DNA of 64,000 nucleotides. Origin: Kitasatospora purpeofusca. GTDB taxonomy: Bacteria > Actinomycetota > Actinomycetes > Streptomycetales > Streptomycetaceae. The stretch lies in assembly GCF_000718025.1 (NCBI RefSeq), contig NZ_JODS01000021.1, positions 62,001 to 126,000 of the forward strand, written 5' to 3'. The notes under the pieces are model-generated. The model was not told where the DNA came from and did not search any database. It worked only from the letters and a program-made list of their open reading frames with translations. The position numbers and the translations under genes were made by a program. Positions 8,664 through 17,518 of the stretch are shown here, piece after piece (positions within the stretch are counted from its first letter, which is position 1; every line of letters starts with the position of its first letter).

Positions 8664-11600
8664 ATGACGACGAAAACCAAGCAGCGCTCCCGCCAGAGCA
8701 CCGACAGTTTCCAGCTCCCTAAAGGCATCGCCCTGGTCGGATCGGAGCTGCGATCCACCAACCTCGAACGTGACGTCCGCGAGCGCCAACTGAACTCGCC
8801 CTACGTCGGCGCGCGCGCCCTCGATGTCCTCGAGCGCGTCACCAACGCCGTCGGCGATCTCGGACGTACCCGCGCATGGTCGTTCACCGGCCCCTACGGC
8901 TCCGGCAAGTCCACGCTCTCCAACCTCTTCGACGCCTTCCTCGGACACGACAAGGCTCGCCGCGCCGAAGCAGAAGCGGCCGTTGCGGCAACCAGCCCCG
9001 GATACGCCGCGCGGCTGTCCCGCGTCCGGGACGAGCTGACCACGGACGGCTTCCTCGGCGCTGTTGCCACAGCCCGTCGTGAACCTCTTGCCGCAACGAT
9101 TCACCGAGCCCTGCAGACAGCCGTCGAGCGCAGGTGGAAGAAGCGGCCCCCGAAGGTCGTCGCTCAGGCCCTCGCCGCGTGCGCCGAACGGGAGGTCCCG
9201 ACTGCGCAGTGCCTGCTTGATGCCGTCACCGTGTTGTGTGACGCTGCCCCCGTCCTGCTGATCCTCGACGAGTTCGGCAAGACACTCGAGTACCTCGCCG
9301 CGGCCGGCGACACCGGAGACGCCGACAGCGACGTCTTCCTGCTCCAGATGCTGGCAGAGAAGGGAGCAGGCCGCTCGGGCCTGCCACTGTTCATCTTCAC
9401 GCTCCAGCACCTGGCGTTCACCGACTACGCAGCGCGATCCAGCTCCGTCCAGACCCAGGAATGGGCAAAGATCCAGGGCCGGTTCGAGGACATCACCTTC
9501 GCACCGAACCTCGGCGACGCCGTCCACCTCATGCGCCGCCGCCTCGACCTGTCCGCCGTTGCCGAGCCTGGCCGCGCTCTCATCGAGGCCCAGGCAGAAG
9601 CTGCCGCGAAGGCGTGGAGGGAGGGGCACGCACTCAACTCCGTTGTCGACATCTCGGCCGAGATGTTCGCCGGCCTTTACCCTCTGCACCCGCTGACCGC
9701 TGTCGCGGCCCCGCTGCTCGCATCCCAGATCGGCCAGCATGACCGAAGCCTCACTGGCTTCCTCGCCAGCGACGAGCCCCACACGGTCCGGCGGACAATG
9801 GAGACGCTGTCCTCGGACGCGCCCGAGCGCGCCTCGACGGTTCGCCTCCCGCAGCTGTACGACTACTTCTTCGCATCGGGCCGCACCACCATCCTCGCCT
9901 CGTCGAACGCCAGCCGCTGGCTCGAGGTCGACATGCGGCTCAACGAGGCCCACGGCCTACCCGATGAAGACCAGGAAGTCCTCAAGGTCATCGGCATCCT
10001 GAACCTCATCGACGCCGACGGTCTCCTGCGCGCAACGCCCGGCATGATCCAGTTCGCGCTCAACGACCCACTCGACGCCAACGACCCGGACCGCTTCGCA
10101 GCCCTGCAGAACAAGCTGGACAAGCTCGTCCAAGACGGCTTCGTGGTTCACCGCGCCTACAGCAACGAATACCGCGTCTGGCAGGGCACCGACGTCGACA
10201 TCGACGCCCGGGTCCGCGAAGTCGCCACCCGGATCAAGCCCGCGGACGTCGTCGACTACGTCAGCAAGCACCTCGGCACCGTCCTTCCCGCCGCCGTAGT
10301 GGCCGGCAAGCACAGCCAGCAGACCGGAATGCTGCGCTACTTCGTCACAGCGGTCAGCCACGAAGGCGAGAAGATCGACGGCCCCGAGGTGGTCAAGGAC
10401 GCCGCCGACGGCCTCATCGTCTACCACCTCGGCACCCTCGACACCCGGCCTGCCGTCAACTCGCCCCTTCCGGTGCTGATCGGCGTTACCCAGAACCCCG
10501 AGCGGGTCCTCCAAGCCGGAATCGACCTCGTCGCACTCGAGGAACTCCTCGACGACGACACCATCGACCACGTCGCCTCCCGGGAGATCGCCGAACGCGC
10601 AGCAGAGATCTCCCAGCTCATCGGAGCGCAGCTCGACGAAGCGTTCAACCCCCGTAGCCCGCAGGCCACCTGGCACCTCTGGAACACCGCTGCCGACGTC
10701 ACCAACGCGCCCGACGCAGCTCTCGAAGCGCGCAGCTACGCCAGCCTCGCCTCCCAGGCATGCGAACTCGTCTACCCCCACACTCCGCGCATCCGCAACG
10801 AGATGGCCGGCCGTCACCAGCTCACCAGCAACGGCTCGCGAGCCCGCCGCGAGGTGCTCACCGCCATGATCCAGCGATCGGGCGTGCACCTCCTGGGCTT
10901 CGACCCCGACAACTACTCCGCGGAACGCGCGATGTACCACGGAGTCGTCGAGTACCTCGGCCTCCACCGCGTCGCAGGGGAGAGCGGCAACGCTGTCGAC
11001 TCCGACACCATCCTCACCCACGGAATCTCCAGGCCCAGCAAGGAAGCCAACGCCGAAGCCAACGTCACCGAAGTCTGGGACACCCTCGAGGCAGCGCTGA
11101 CCAAGGCCACCCGACCGACCCCTCTGGGCGATATCTACGAGCAGCTCATGGCGCCGCCCTACGGCGTCAAGGCCGGCGTCGTCCCGATCCTCGTGGTCAC
11201 TGCCCTGATCCTTCGCAGCGACGACATCGCACTGTTCGAGGACGGCAACTACTGCCAGCGGCTGACCCCGGAGATCATCGAGCGGCTCAACGTCAACCCG
11301 GACCGCTTCATGGTCAAGGCCGCACCCGTCGGCCGCGGTCAGCGCCGCCTCGTGGTCGAAGGACTCGCCAAGGCCCTGAACATCACCGCGCCGCGATCAC
11401 GCTCGGCCCGTAACCCCATGCTCCTGGCCGTCACCCGGACGATCCTCGGCCGCTACATGGCGCTTGACGACTTCGCCAAGGCCACCAAGCGCCTGAGCGC
11501 GCCGGCGCTGAAGCTCCGGGACGTCCTGAAGGAAGCCACCGACCCCGACGAGCTGATCTTCACCGCCCTGCCCCTTACTCAGGGAGTCGAGCCCGTCCTG

Positions 11601-12275
11601 GCCGAGACCGCCAAGGACGAACAGGGCGCCAAGACGTACGTCGCGGGCCTCGTCGCCACCCTCGACGAGCTGTCCGGCGCGAGTGCTGCCCTACGCCAGC
11701 AACTCGTCGCGGCCCTCGCAAAGGAATTCCGCCTCCCTGCCGAGATCGCCGAACTCCGCTCTGGTCTCGCCGAACGGCTTCGCGGGTTCGCCAACGCACC
11801 CCTCGAACTCAGCCTGCAGGGCTTCGTCTCACGCGTTCTCGACGAGAACCTGCCAGACGAGGACTGGCTCGAGCCGATCACCATCCGTCTCCTCAACAAG
11901 GCCCTCGTCAACTTCACCGACCGCGACACGGATGCCTTCCCGGCCAAGGTGAAGGAGGTCGCCCGCGCCCTCGACCGAGTCAGCCACCTCTACGAGACCA
12001 ACGACGAGCCGGAGGTTGCCCAGAAGCCGGCCTCGCCGCGGCGCATCGACACCCGCCTTCTCACGCTCACCACCCCCCAGGGCACCGAGGAACGCACCCT
12101 CATCCACGTGCCGAAGCAGTCACGCAAGGCAGCCGACAAGCTCGTTGTCAGTGTCATCAGGCAGGCTGAAGAGGCGCTCGGCCCGGACGGCGCCCGCATC
12201 CTGCTCGCCGCCCTCGCCGAACGCCTGGCCGCCGCCGCCACCGACGCGGCCCCCGAGACGAAGGAGAAGCTGTGA
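8664..12275 (+). CDS. sspC: SspC, large P-loop ATPase of the Ssp system
   Basis: This is a 1203-residue protein with an N-terminal P-loop NTPase domain: Walker A GPYGSGKST (76-84) and a probable Walker B in VLLILDEFGKTLEY (about 196-209). The remaining 900 residues are long, mainly helical and acidic, with no second motif that I recognise. Position between the DUF4007 gene and the ATP-pyrophosphatase gene, together with the size, identifies it as SspC, the ATPase required with SspABD for single-strand phosphorothioation. It presumably powers DNA handling or opening. Its ATG lies two bases after the sspB stop, and its stop overlaps the sspD start. An sspB-sspC-sspD translational chain is therefore likely. 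Confidence 0.88.
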   Translation: MTTKTKQRSRQSTDSFQLPKGIALVGSELRSTNLERDVRERQLNSPYVGARALDVLERVTNAVGDLGRTRAWSFTGPYGSGKSTLSNLFDAFLGHDKARRAEAEAAVAATSPGYAARLSRVRDELTTDGFLGAVATARREPLAATIHRALQTAVERRWKKRPPKVVAQALAACAEREVPTAQCLLDAVTVLCDAAPVLLILDEFGKTLEYLAAAGDTGDADSDVFLLQMLAEKGAGRSGLPLFIFTLQHLAFTDYAARSSSVQTQEWAKIQGRFEDITFAPNLGDAVHLMRRRLDLSAVAEPGRALIEAQAEAAAKAWREGHALNSVVDISAEMFAGLYPLHPLTAVAAPLLASQIGQHDRSLTGFLASDEPHTVRRTMETLSSDAPERASTVRLPQLYDYFFASGRTTILASSNASRWLEVDMRLNEAHGLPDEDQEVLKVIGILNLIDADGLLRATPGMIQFALNDPLDANDPDRFAALQNKLDKLVQDGFVVHRAYSNEYRVWQGTDVDIDARVREVATRIKPADVVDYVSKHLGTVLPAAVVAGKHSQQTGMLRYFVTAVSHEGEKIDGPEVVKDAADGLIVYHLGTLDTRPAVNSPLPVLIGVTQNPERVLQAGIDLVALEELLDDDTIDHVASREIAERAAEISQLIGAQLDEAFNPRSPQATWHLWNTAADVTNAPDAALEARSYASLASQACELVYPHTPRIRNEMAGRHQLTSNGSRARREVLTAMIQRSGVHLLGFDPDNYSAERAMYHGVVEYLGLHRVAGESGNAVDSDTILTHGISRPSKEANAEANVTEVWDTLEAALTKATRPTPLGDIYEQLMAPPYGVKAGVVPILVVTALILRSDDIALFEDGNYCQRLTPEIIERLNVNPDRFMVKAAPVGRGQRRLVVEGLAKALNITAPRSRSARNPMLLAVTRTILGRYMALDDFAKATKRLSAPALKLRDVLKEATDPDELIFTALPLTQGVEPVLAETAKDEQGAKTYVAGLVATLDELSGASAALRQQLVAALAKEFRLPAEIAELRSGLAERLRGFANAPLELSLQGFVSRVLDENLPDEDWLEPITIRLLNKALVNFTDRDTDAFPAKVKEVARALDRVSHLYETNDEPEVAQKPASPRRIDTRLLTLTTPQGTEERTLIHVPKQSRKAADKLVVSVIRQAEEALGPDGARILLAALAERLAAAATDAAPETKEKL

Positions 12276-13105
12276 GCGACACCAGCTCCGGCACCAAGAA
12301 GCGCCACGTACTCGGCCTGTCCGGGGGCAAGGACTCCTCAGCCCTCGCCATCCACATGCGCGACCGTGTACCCGACATGGAGTACTTCTTCTGCGACACC
12401 GGCGCCGAGCTGCCCGAAACGTACGAGTACCTCAACCGCCTTGAAGCCGCAGTCGGCAAACCGATCGTCCGGCTGAACGCCAGCCGCGACTTCGATCACT
12501 GGCTTGAGGTCTACCAGGGCACCCTGCCCAGCCCTCAGATGCGCTGGTGCACCAAGAACCTGAAGATCAAGCCGCTGGAAGAGTGGGTCGGCGACGACGA
12601 GGTGATCTCCTACGTCGCCATCCGCGCAGACGAGAACCGCCTCGGCTACGTCAGCACCAAGCCGAACATCACCGCGGTGTTCCCATTCCGCGAGGATGGC
12701 ATCGACCGCGCCGGCGTAGACAAGATCCTCGACGAGGCCGGCATCGGCCTGCCGGCCTACTACGAGTGGCGCACTCGCTCGGGCTGCTACTTCTGCTTCT
12801 TCCAGCGCAAGCACGAGTGGGTCGGGCTGAAGGACCGTCACCCGGACCTCTTCGAGAAGGCCATAGCTTACGAGGAGAAGGTCAACTACCGGCACACTGC
12901 GATGCAGGGCCGAGAGTACACCTGGTCCCAGGGCGAGTCTCTGCATGACCTGATCGAGCGCCGCGAGGAGATCGAAGCCAAGCACCAAGCAGCTCTGGAG
13001 AGGGCGGCCACCCGCGTAAAGCCGAACCGACCGCTGCTCGAGATCCTCGCCGACGCCCACGACGAGGACGACGACGAGGCAGGCTGCTCCGTCTGCCACC
13101 TCTGA
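12272..13105 (+). CDS. sspD: SspD, ATP-pyrophosphatase / PAPS-reductase-like sulfur transfer protein
   Basis: This is a 277-residue protein beginning with GTG, which overlaps the sspC stop (GTGA). The PP-loop SGGKDSS (17-23) marks the adenine alpha-hydrolase/PAPS reductase fold, which activates by adenylation. Cysteines in MRWCTKNLK, the CYFCFF segment (TRSGCYFCFFQRKHEW) and the C-terminal AGCSVCHL probably ligate a 4Fe-4S cluster, as in DndC and SspD. In the pathway it receives sulfur mobilised by SspA and activates the DNA backbone for replacement of a non-bridging oxygen. It ends the operon; a long perfect hairpin follows seven bases later. Confidence 0.9.
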   Translation: MSDTSSGTKKRHVLGLSGGKDSSALAIHMRDRVPDMEYFFCDTGAELPETYEYLNRLEAAVGKPIVRLNASRDFDHWLEVYQGTLPSPQMRWCTKNLKIKPLEEWVGDDEVISYVAIRADENRLGYVSTKPNITAVFPFREDGIDRAGVDKILDEAGIGLPAYYEWRTRSGCYFCFFQRKHEWVGLKDRHPDLFEKAIAYEEKVNYRHTAMQGREYTWSQGESLHDLIERREEIEAKHQAALERAATRVKPNRPLLEILADAHDEDDDEAGCSVCHL

Positions 13106-13111
13106 CGAATA

Positions 13112-13167
13112 ACACCTGAGCCCCCGCTGCGACCGGCGACAGCCGTCCGCAACGGGGGCTCAGGTGT
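13112..13167 (+). terminator. Hairpin terminator after sspD
   Basis: ACACCTGAGCCCCCG (13112-13126) and CGGGGGCTCAGGTGT (13153-13167) form a perfect 15-bp stem around a 26-base loop, starting six bases after the sspD stop. There is no U-tract, which is common for actinobacterial terminators. It probably ends the sspABCD transcript. Confidence 0.75.
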
Positions 13168-13273
13168 ACCGATGGCGCTCGGAGCAACTCAGCCGCGCCG
13201 CCAAGATCCAGTACGGCACGCCGGAGAGCGCTATCGTTTGGGAGCCCGCACGTGAGCCGGGCCTGAGTAGACG

Positions 13274-13816
13274 ATGTCCCCCGGAGAAGCACTGGTCATG
13301 GCCGCACAGCTGCCGTACCTGGTCGGCCACACCGAGATCGCCGGCCTGTTTGGCATCGAGCGCCAGACATCTCAAAAGTGGCGGACCGACGGCATCCTCG
13401 GCGAGCCCGACCTCATCGCGTCCGGGAACCCCTACTGGCTACTCGCCACGGTCCTTCAGCTCGATGGTCACAGTGGGCGGGAGATCACCGAAGAGCGGCT
13501 GGCGCAGTACAAGGCGACGATCCCAGGTGGATACAGTCTCTTGGACCCGGAGGGCCTCCCGGTGATCGTAGGGATCAAGGAGGCGGCTCTCGTACTGGGG
13601 GCCGACGAGCGAGCCATCGCTCGATGGCGGAATCGGCGGACGATTGCGGACGAGGATCTCAAGCTGTCGGGTTCACCGCTCTGGCGTCTCGACACGCTCA
13701 TCGCTGACGCCCAGGCCCGCGGCCGAGCAGTTGATCCAGAAGCACATGCAAGGCTGCTCGCCGGTGATCGGCTGAGTCAGAAGCCGCGAGGCCGAAAGGC
13801 AGCCTCGGAAAAGTAG
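13274..13816 (+). CDS. Unknown protein with two tandem helix-turn-helix-like units
   Basis: This is a 180-residue protein made of two related units. Residues about 15-70 (YLVGHTEIAGLFGIERQTSQ, then KWRTDGIL and NPYWLLATVLQL) align by eye with about 96-150 (VIVGIKEAALVLGADERAIA, then RWRNRRTI and SPLWRLDTLIAD). Each looks like a small HTH followed by a recognition helix with a KWR/RWR motif, as in excisionase/AlpA or phage small-terminase DNA-binding domains. The C-terminus is basic (KPRGRKAASEK). The start is uncertain; ATG 13298 also has a weak GGAG upstream. It sits just after the sspABCD terminator and converges on the next gene with 37 bases between stops. A DNA-binding regulator is likely but its target is unknown. 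Confidence 0.6.
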   Translation: MSPGEALVMAAQLPYLVGHTEIAGLFGIERQTSQKWRTDGILGEPDLIASGNPYWLLATVLQLDGHSGREITEERLAQYKATIPGGYSLLDPEGLPVIVGIKEAALVLGADERAIARWRNRRTIADEDLKLSGSPLWRLDTLIADAQARGRAVDPEAHARLLAGDRLSQKPRGRKAASEK

Positions 13817-13853
13817 TCAGGGAGGAGGCCGCACGCCGCGAACCCCGATGACG

Positions 13854-14702
13854 CTACGTCATACACCAGCCGGAGTCGCACAACCCTTCGTCGTCAACGA
13901 CAACGAGAGGCTCCACCGCTATCGCCTCGGCCAGCGGACGGCCGTAGCGGGTCAGATACACCGGATCCCGACCGAGAGCCTTGCGTCGGCGATTGACCAG
14001 TTCCTCGATGTACACCGACTGGGCGAAGAGCTCGGGCTCCAGCGACCGCTGACGGTGCCAATCCCCAACGGTGCGAAAGGGGCAGAAGAAGCACGAACTT
14101 TTCGGAGGGACGGGAAGCCCCGCTTCCTCAATGACGCGCACACAGTCCGTCCTCCGAAGCCCGAGCTCCAGAAGCGGGTACTCGATCAGCTCATACGGTT
14201 CGCTACGCCTGCGGTTCGCACGATGGATCTCGTCGACGGAAATTCCGATGCCCACGTGAGCCGGTGCGGCGGTCGTGGCTCCGTGTTCGCGAAGCCATCG
14301 TCCGATCACCTTGATCTTGAAATCAGCTGTGCAGGACCTTCTTCCTGGCGCCCCGTTCGCCATGCGAACTGGGATCGGGATGGAGCGAGTGTCAGGTCTG
14401 CTGAGCCGTTGTACCAGCGTTTCGGACTCGCCATCGCGCCGCAGCCGCCGGAGCTGCCTGAGATCGATCCCAGCGCTGGCAGCGAACGGAACTGCGACAT
14501 CGCGTACGTACGTGAGTGTGGCCGGGTGCTCGCTATCGTCACCGACGTTCGCGAACAAGAACGTCGGGTAGTCGATTTCTCGGCGAGCTGCGAGGACGAG
14601 TAGCGCGGTGGACTGAACGCCGCCCCCGTACGACACCGCCCTCAACGGACCGGCCGTCCAGTCCGTACGCCCGGACATTGCATCTACTGACGGTTGACCC
14701 AT
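13854..14702 (-). CDS. Second PAPS-reductase-like ATP-pyrophosphatase-fold protein
   Basis: This is a 282-residue protein; the ATG at 14702 has GGGAG at correct spacing, so the longer frame to 14888 is rejected. The PP-loop variant SYGGGVQST (24-32) replaces the usual SGGKDS. Further on are SCTADFKIKVIGRWL (about 125-139), KSSCFFCPFRTVGDWHR with a CxxC pair, and a C-terminal GLCDSGWCMT. Cysteines in these positions suggest a 4Fe-4S cluster or zinc. The fold is shared with SspD/DndC and with phage and plasmid PAPS-reductase-like proteins of unknown role. It may be a second nucleic-acid sulfur or adenylation enzyme beside the Ssp system, or an unrelated mobile-element gene. It is not similar enough to SspD to be a recent duplicate. 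Confidence 0.7.
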   Translation of the reverse strand: MGQPSVDAMSGRTDWTAGPLRAVSYGGGVQSTALLVLAARREIDYPTFLFANVGDDSEHPATLTYVRDVAVPFAASAGIDLRQLRRLRRDGESETLVQRLSRPDTRSIPIPVRMANGAPGRRSCTADFKIKVIGRWLREHGATTAAPAHVGIGISVDEIHRANRRRSEPYELIEYPLLELGLRRTDCVRVIEEAGLPVPPKSSCFFCPFRTVGDWHRQRSLEPELFAQSVYIEELVNRRRKALGRDPVYLTRYGRPLAEAIAVEPLVVVDDEGLCDSGWCMT

Positions 14703-15126
14703 GGAGACTCCCAGGTTGATCACTCGAACCTGAGATACTCTATGGATGATGATCGAACAGATCAAGTGTTTATCTCGCGCGGCTCGATGTCCCGTATCGC
14801 CGACCCCTTGGGTGGCGAAGCGGGACATCGAGTGGACCTGCGAGTGCAGCAAGGTGCCCGGCTTGCGGCTGCCGGCGGACTGCCTCAATGTGCCAGCTCA
14901 GCGTCGGGGCCAGTCGCCAACCGGCGAGCGCCAGTGCTCGGGACCGTCATGACCAGACCGGGCCTGCGGGTCTGTCGGGGAGCCACAGTCGGGCGGGACG
15001 TGTCTGTGGCGACCGCAGGTCATGTCCTGCGAATCCGCCTGACCGGTCGACAGTCGACCACCCTTGATCGAGTGGCGCGCCCACTTAATCGGACAATTTT
15101 CCGAAGGGTGTCAGTATTTGTGGCGA
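14703..15126. other. Gene-free region with one palindrome
   Basis: About 420 bases lie upstream of the PAPS-reductase-like gene, and I see no credible protein frame in them. GGTCGAC-A-GTCGACC at 15045-15059 is a perfect 7-bp inverted repeat and could be an operator. The stretch around 14740 is locally AT-richer and may hold the promoter of the minus-strand gene. Confidence 0.4.
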
Positions 15127-15954
15127 TTATTCAGTCTTGCCCGTATTTGAAACTGTGGGTGAGGGTGACTCATGTTTATGACCGGAAATGCGCGACTTGC
15201 CCAGTTCGATGTCTCGGCGGCGAGTCTCTTCCAAGTGTCGAATGAGGATTTCCTCCATGAGATCGAGATGAAGGCCATCCTTTCGATATTTCTCTAGGAG
15301 GCGTTGCGCATCATATCGAAATGACCGGGCGGTGTTGCCCTCTGTAAACGTCAGTGGCTTATCTGCCATGGTCTGCAAGGACCGTCTCCGCTCCGTACGG
15401 TCCCAACCGGCGAGCCACACGCCAGCTGCGCTCTCATGGATCCCGCACGCCCTCACGAAGGATCCTACGAATCGCCTGGTCGGCACGCGGCGACCCTTCA
15501 GGACGCCGTGGATCGTGCCGCGAGAGAGATTATCGCCCGAGCTTCGAGCGCGGCGCTCCAGTTCTCGCAGCGATAGTTCTCCCGTCGCCTGATGAAGTTC
15601 GATCAAGGCGAGGCGAAGCGTGGCGTGATCTCTGATGTACTCGGGCCGCATTGGCTGAGGCGAATTGACCCCCCGCCCAGCCGCCCGTGCCCTCTCATGC
15701 CGTGCACGCTTCCACAATTCACGGCCAGGTGTGGGGTCCACTCTGCATACTGTCGCGAATGCTTCCACGATCTCCAATGTGGGCACAATCTGCCCCGAGG
15801 CTGCGCGAGAGAAAACTGTTGCAGAAAACGGGGCCTGCTGGGCCATCTCGCGGTATGTCAGTCCGGACCGTTGCTTATGTTCGCGGAGCCAGAGTGCCAA
15901 CTGGGCCCTGTGGTGCCATGCACCTCTGTCGAGCTTTCTCTGAGGCCGGCCCAT
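15127..15954 (-). CDS. Double helix-turn-helix (XRE-like) regulator
   Basis: This is a 275-residue protein from the ATG at 15954, which has GAGG upstream. The first HTH spans about residues 16-60 (LREHKQRSGLTYREMAQQAP, then ATVFSRAASGQIVPTLEIVE). A second spans about 95-145 (LIELHQATGELSLRELERRA, then GTIHGVLKGRRVPTRRFVGS). Both end with the short loop and helix seen in XRE/transposase-type DNA-binding domains. The C-terminal 90 residues are helical and charged with no motif that I recognise. It lies ten bases downstream of a small membrane protein gene on the same strand, so the two are probably cotranscribed. Regulation of that unit or of the neighbouring defence genes is inference. Confidence 0.7.
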   Translation of the reverse strand: MGRPQRKLDRGAWHHRAQLALWLREHKQRSGLTYREMAQQAPFSATVFSRAASGQIVPTLEIVEAFATVCRVDPTPGRELWKRARHERARAAGRGVNSPQPMRPEYIRDHATLRLALIELHQATGELSLRELERRARSSGDNLSRGTIHGVLKGRRVPTRRFVGSFVRACGIHESAAGVWLAGWDRTERRRSLQTMADKPLTFTEGNTARSFRYDAQRLLEKYRKDGLHLDLMEEILIRHLEETRRRDIELGKSRISGHKHESPSPTVSNTGKTE

Positions 15955-15964
15955 GTTGGCCGCC

Positions 15965-16210
15965 TCAGCGACGGCGACCAGGGACCAGGGTCGCCATCTC
16001 CCTGGCCGCTGGCATTGCAATGGCGACCGCACCGGCCAGCAGCTCAAGGATGTTGGTGGTTGGGGTGCTGGCGAGAGCCAGAACCGCGGCGAGGAGCACG
16101 ATCACAAGCACGATGACGACTGGAGCCGGCGGGAGCATCTTTCGGTTGCGCCAACGGGGCGTCCCGGTGGAGCACCGGAGCCCGGTCAGGTTCTGGCGGT
16201 TGCTCTTCAT
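15965..16210 (-). CDS. Small membrane protein
   Basis: This encodes 81 residues from the ATG at 16210, preceded by GGGAGG at ideal spacing. The basic N-terminus (MKSNRQNLTG ... RWRNRK) is followed by one or two hydrophobic stretches (APVVIVLVIVLLAAVLAL and LLAGAVAIAM), and it ends PGRRR. This suggests one or two membrane helices with the N-terminus inside. It precedes the double-HTH regulator by ten bases. Small membrane proteins beside HTH regulators are frequent in actinobacterial mobile elements, but no function can be assigned. Confidence 0.6.
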   Translation of the reverse strand: MKSNRQNLTGLRCSTGTPRWRNRKMLPPAPVVIVLVIVLLAAVLALASTPTTNILELLAGAVAIAMPAAREMATLVPGRRR

Positions 16211-16794
16211 TATTTCCTCCCTGGCGGCGAGGCGGGCTGGCGTGGTCGACGGATGTCGACGTGTTGGTCCGTCAGGCCGCTTGTGTGTTCCCGATCCTGC
16301 TGTCGGGGAGGCCGCTTCAGCAATGATGATCATGGTCCGAGTGCCGCGTTGATGTGTGCGCGTCCCAAAAGGGGGTCAGCGCCCAGGTTTTTTTGAAGCG
16401 TGATCGAAAAGGGGGGCGCTGACACATCTGCCCAGGTCGGCAGATTTGATCTTGCTGAGCCGGTCGGAGTTGATGCACATCTGTCCGCAGCATCGGGTAA
16501 GGCCCTCCCTGAGACAGGGGGCCGGGCGTCGGTACGGTCCGCAGACGCAGTCGCGTTCAGCAGGTCGGGCCGACCGGTTCGCCGGCCGACGCCAGGTGAG
16601 AGACCTCGGATTGCGCTCGAACGGAGAACGAGAGCCTTACGCAGTGCAGTGGGCGGTGGCCGGACGGCCAACCCTGTGCTGCGTCTCGGTCTGGTCGAGG
16701 GTGCTGCCGTGTACGGCGCCCGTCCTCCTGGGGGCCGGCGTTGGCCGAGGCAGCTGGCGCGCGGCCCGGCGTCAACGGAGGTGACCCCACAGTG
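16211..16794. other. Region with no recognisable gene
   Basis: No frame on either strand here has a ribosome site plus protein-like composition. The minus frame of the integrase fragment to the right stays open across part of it, but the sequence after the RADA segment no longer resembles a recombinase and is probably eroded. Confidence 0.4.
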
Positions 16795-17053
16795 GGCATC
16801 CGCACGGTCAAGCGCAGTGGCCAGGGCGACGACGGTGTTGTTGGCGGAGTCCTTGAGGAGGCGGCCGTAGAGGTCGACGGTGATGGCAAAGTTGGAGTGG
16901 CGCAGGGTCTTGGAGACGACGGCCAGGGGAATTCCGGTGGCGATCATGCTGCTGGCGGCGGTGTGGCCGAAGATCGTGCAGGCCGATCCGGCGGAGGCCG
17001 AGCTCGGCAGTGCGCTTCCGGGCCAGCTCGATGGCTTGGCTGGTGCTCGACAA
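16795..17053 (-). pseudogene. Tyrosine integrase, C-terminal fragment with frameshift
   Basis: Two overlapping minus frames together encode the end of a tyrosine recombinase. One frame reads RRIGLHDLR; after a frameshift the other continues HTAASSMIATGIPLAVVSKT, then LRHSNFAITVDLYGRLLKDS. This covers the HxxR box, the second conserved His (LRH) and the catalytic Tyr (LYG). The sequence resembles the end of the deleted integrase near 41500. The N-terminal and central parts are absent here. An N-terminal integrase fragment in the same orientation lies at 20202-20387, so the two may be remains of one gene. Confidence 0.75.
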
Positions 17054-17518
17054 CGAGTGTGGGGGTACGCCGCCCCACAGCCCCGAGCCGCACTGCGCGC
17101 CGTCGGACTTGACCGCCTCGTCACCTTCGAGACCGACGAGCCACCCCTTCGGGCCCGCTGCTACTACTCCAATCTGCGGTGGGAACGCACACTCGACGAT
17201 CGCCGACGGGCGGATGTAGCAGAGCTGAACCGAGGAGCGTTCGGCAGCTGAAACCGCCGGGAGGCCAAGCGCGGCGAACTAGCAGCCGCCAACTACGCAT
17301 CCTGGCCCTGGCATGTCCGGCGACAGAGTCTGACCCCCTTCGCCCGGAGCCGGTCGTGGCGGACGCCGTCGATCCTGCAAAGCATTCCGGCCGCGCTCGG
17401 CGGACCGGACGGACCGTGTCACCGGGCGTGCGGCAGTGCGATGCGGCCGTGAGCTCCATCGCAGTTGTGGGTAGCTCGGTCTACTGTGGCTTGGAGGTGG
17501 CATCGGAGGTGCGCAGCT

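Noticed and set aside
3460..13105. A classical double-strand Dnd phosphorothioation system
   Set aside because: DndB, DndD and DndE equivalents are absent, while DUF4007 (SspB), a large SspC-type ATPase and DUF262/DUF1524 SspE are present.
14694..15245. A 183-codon plus frame upstream of the double-HTH gene
   Set aside because: It overlaps the promoter side of the PAPS-reductase-like gene, has no ribosome site and no protein-like pattern.
16880..17251. A 123-codon plus frame ending DVAELNRGAFGS
   Set aside because: Its first half is antisense to the integrase fragment. The last 60 residues look more protein-like and may be a gene remnant, but no start or family could be supported.
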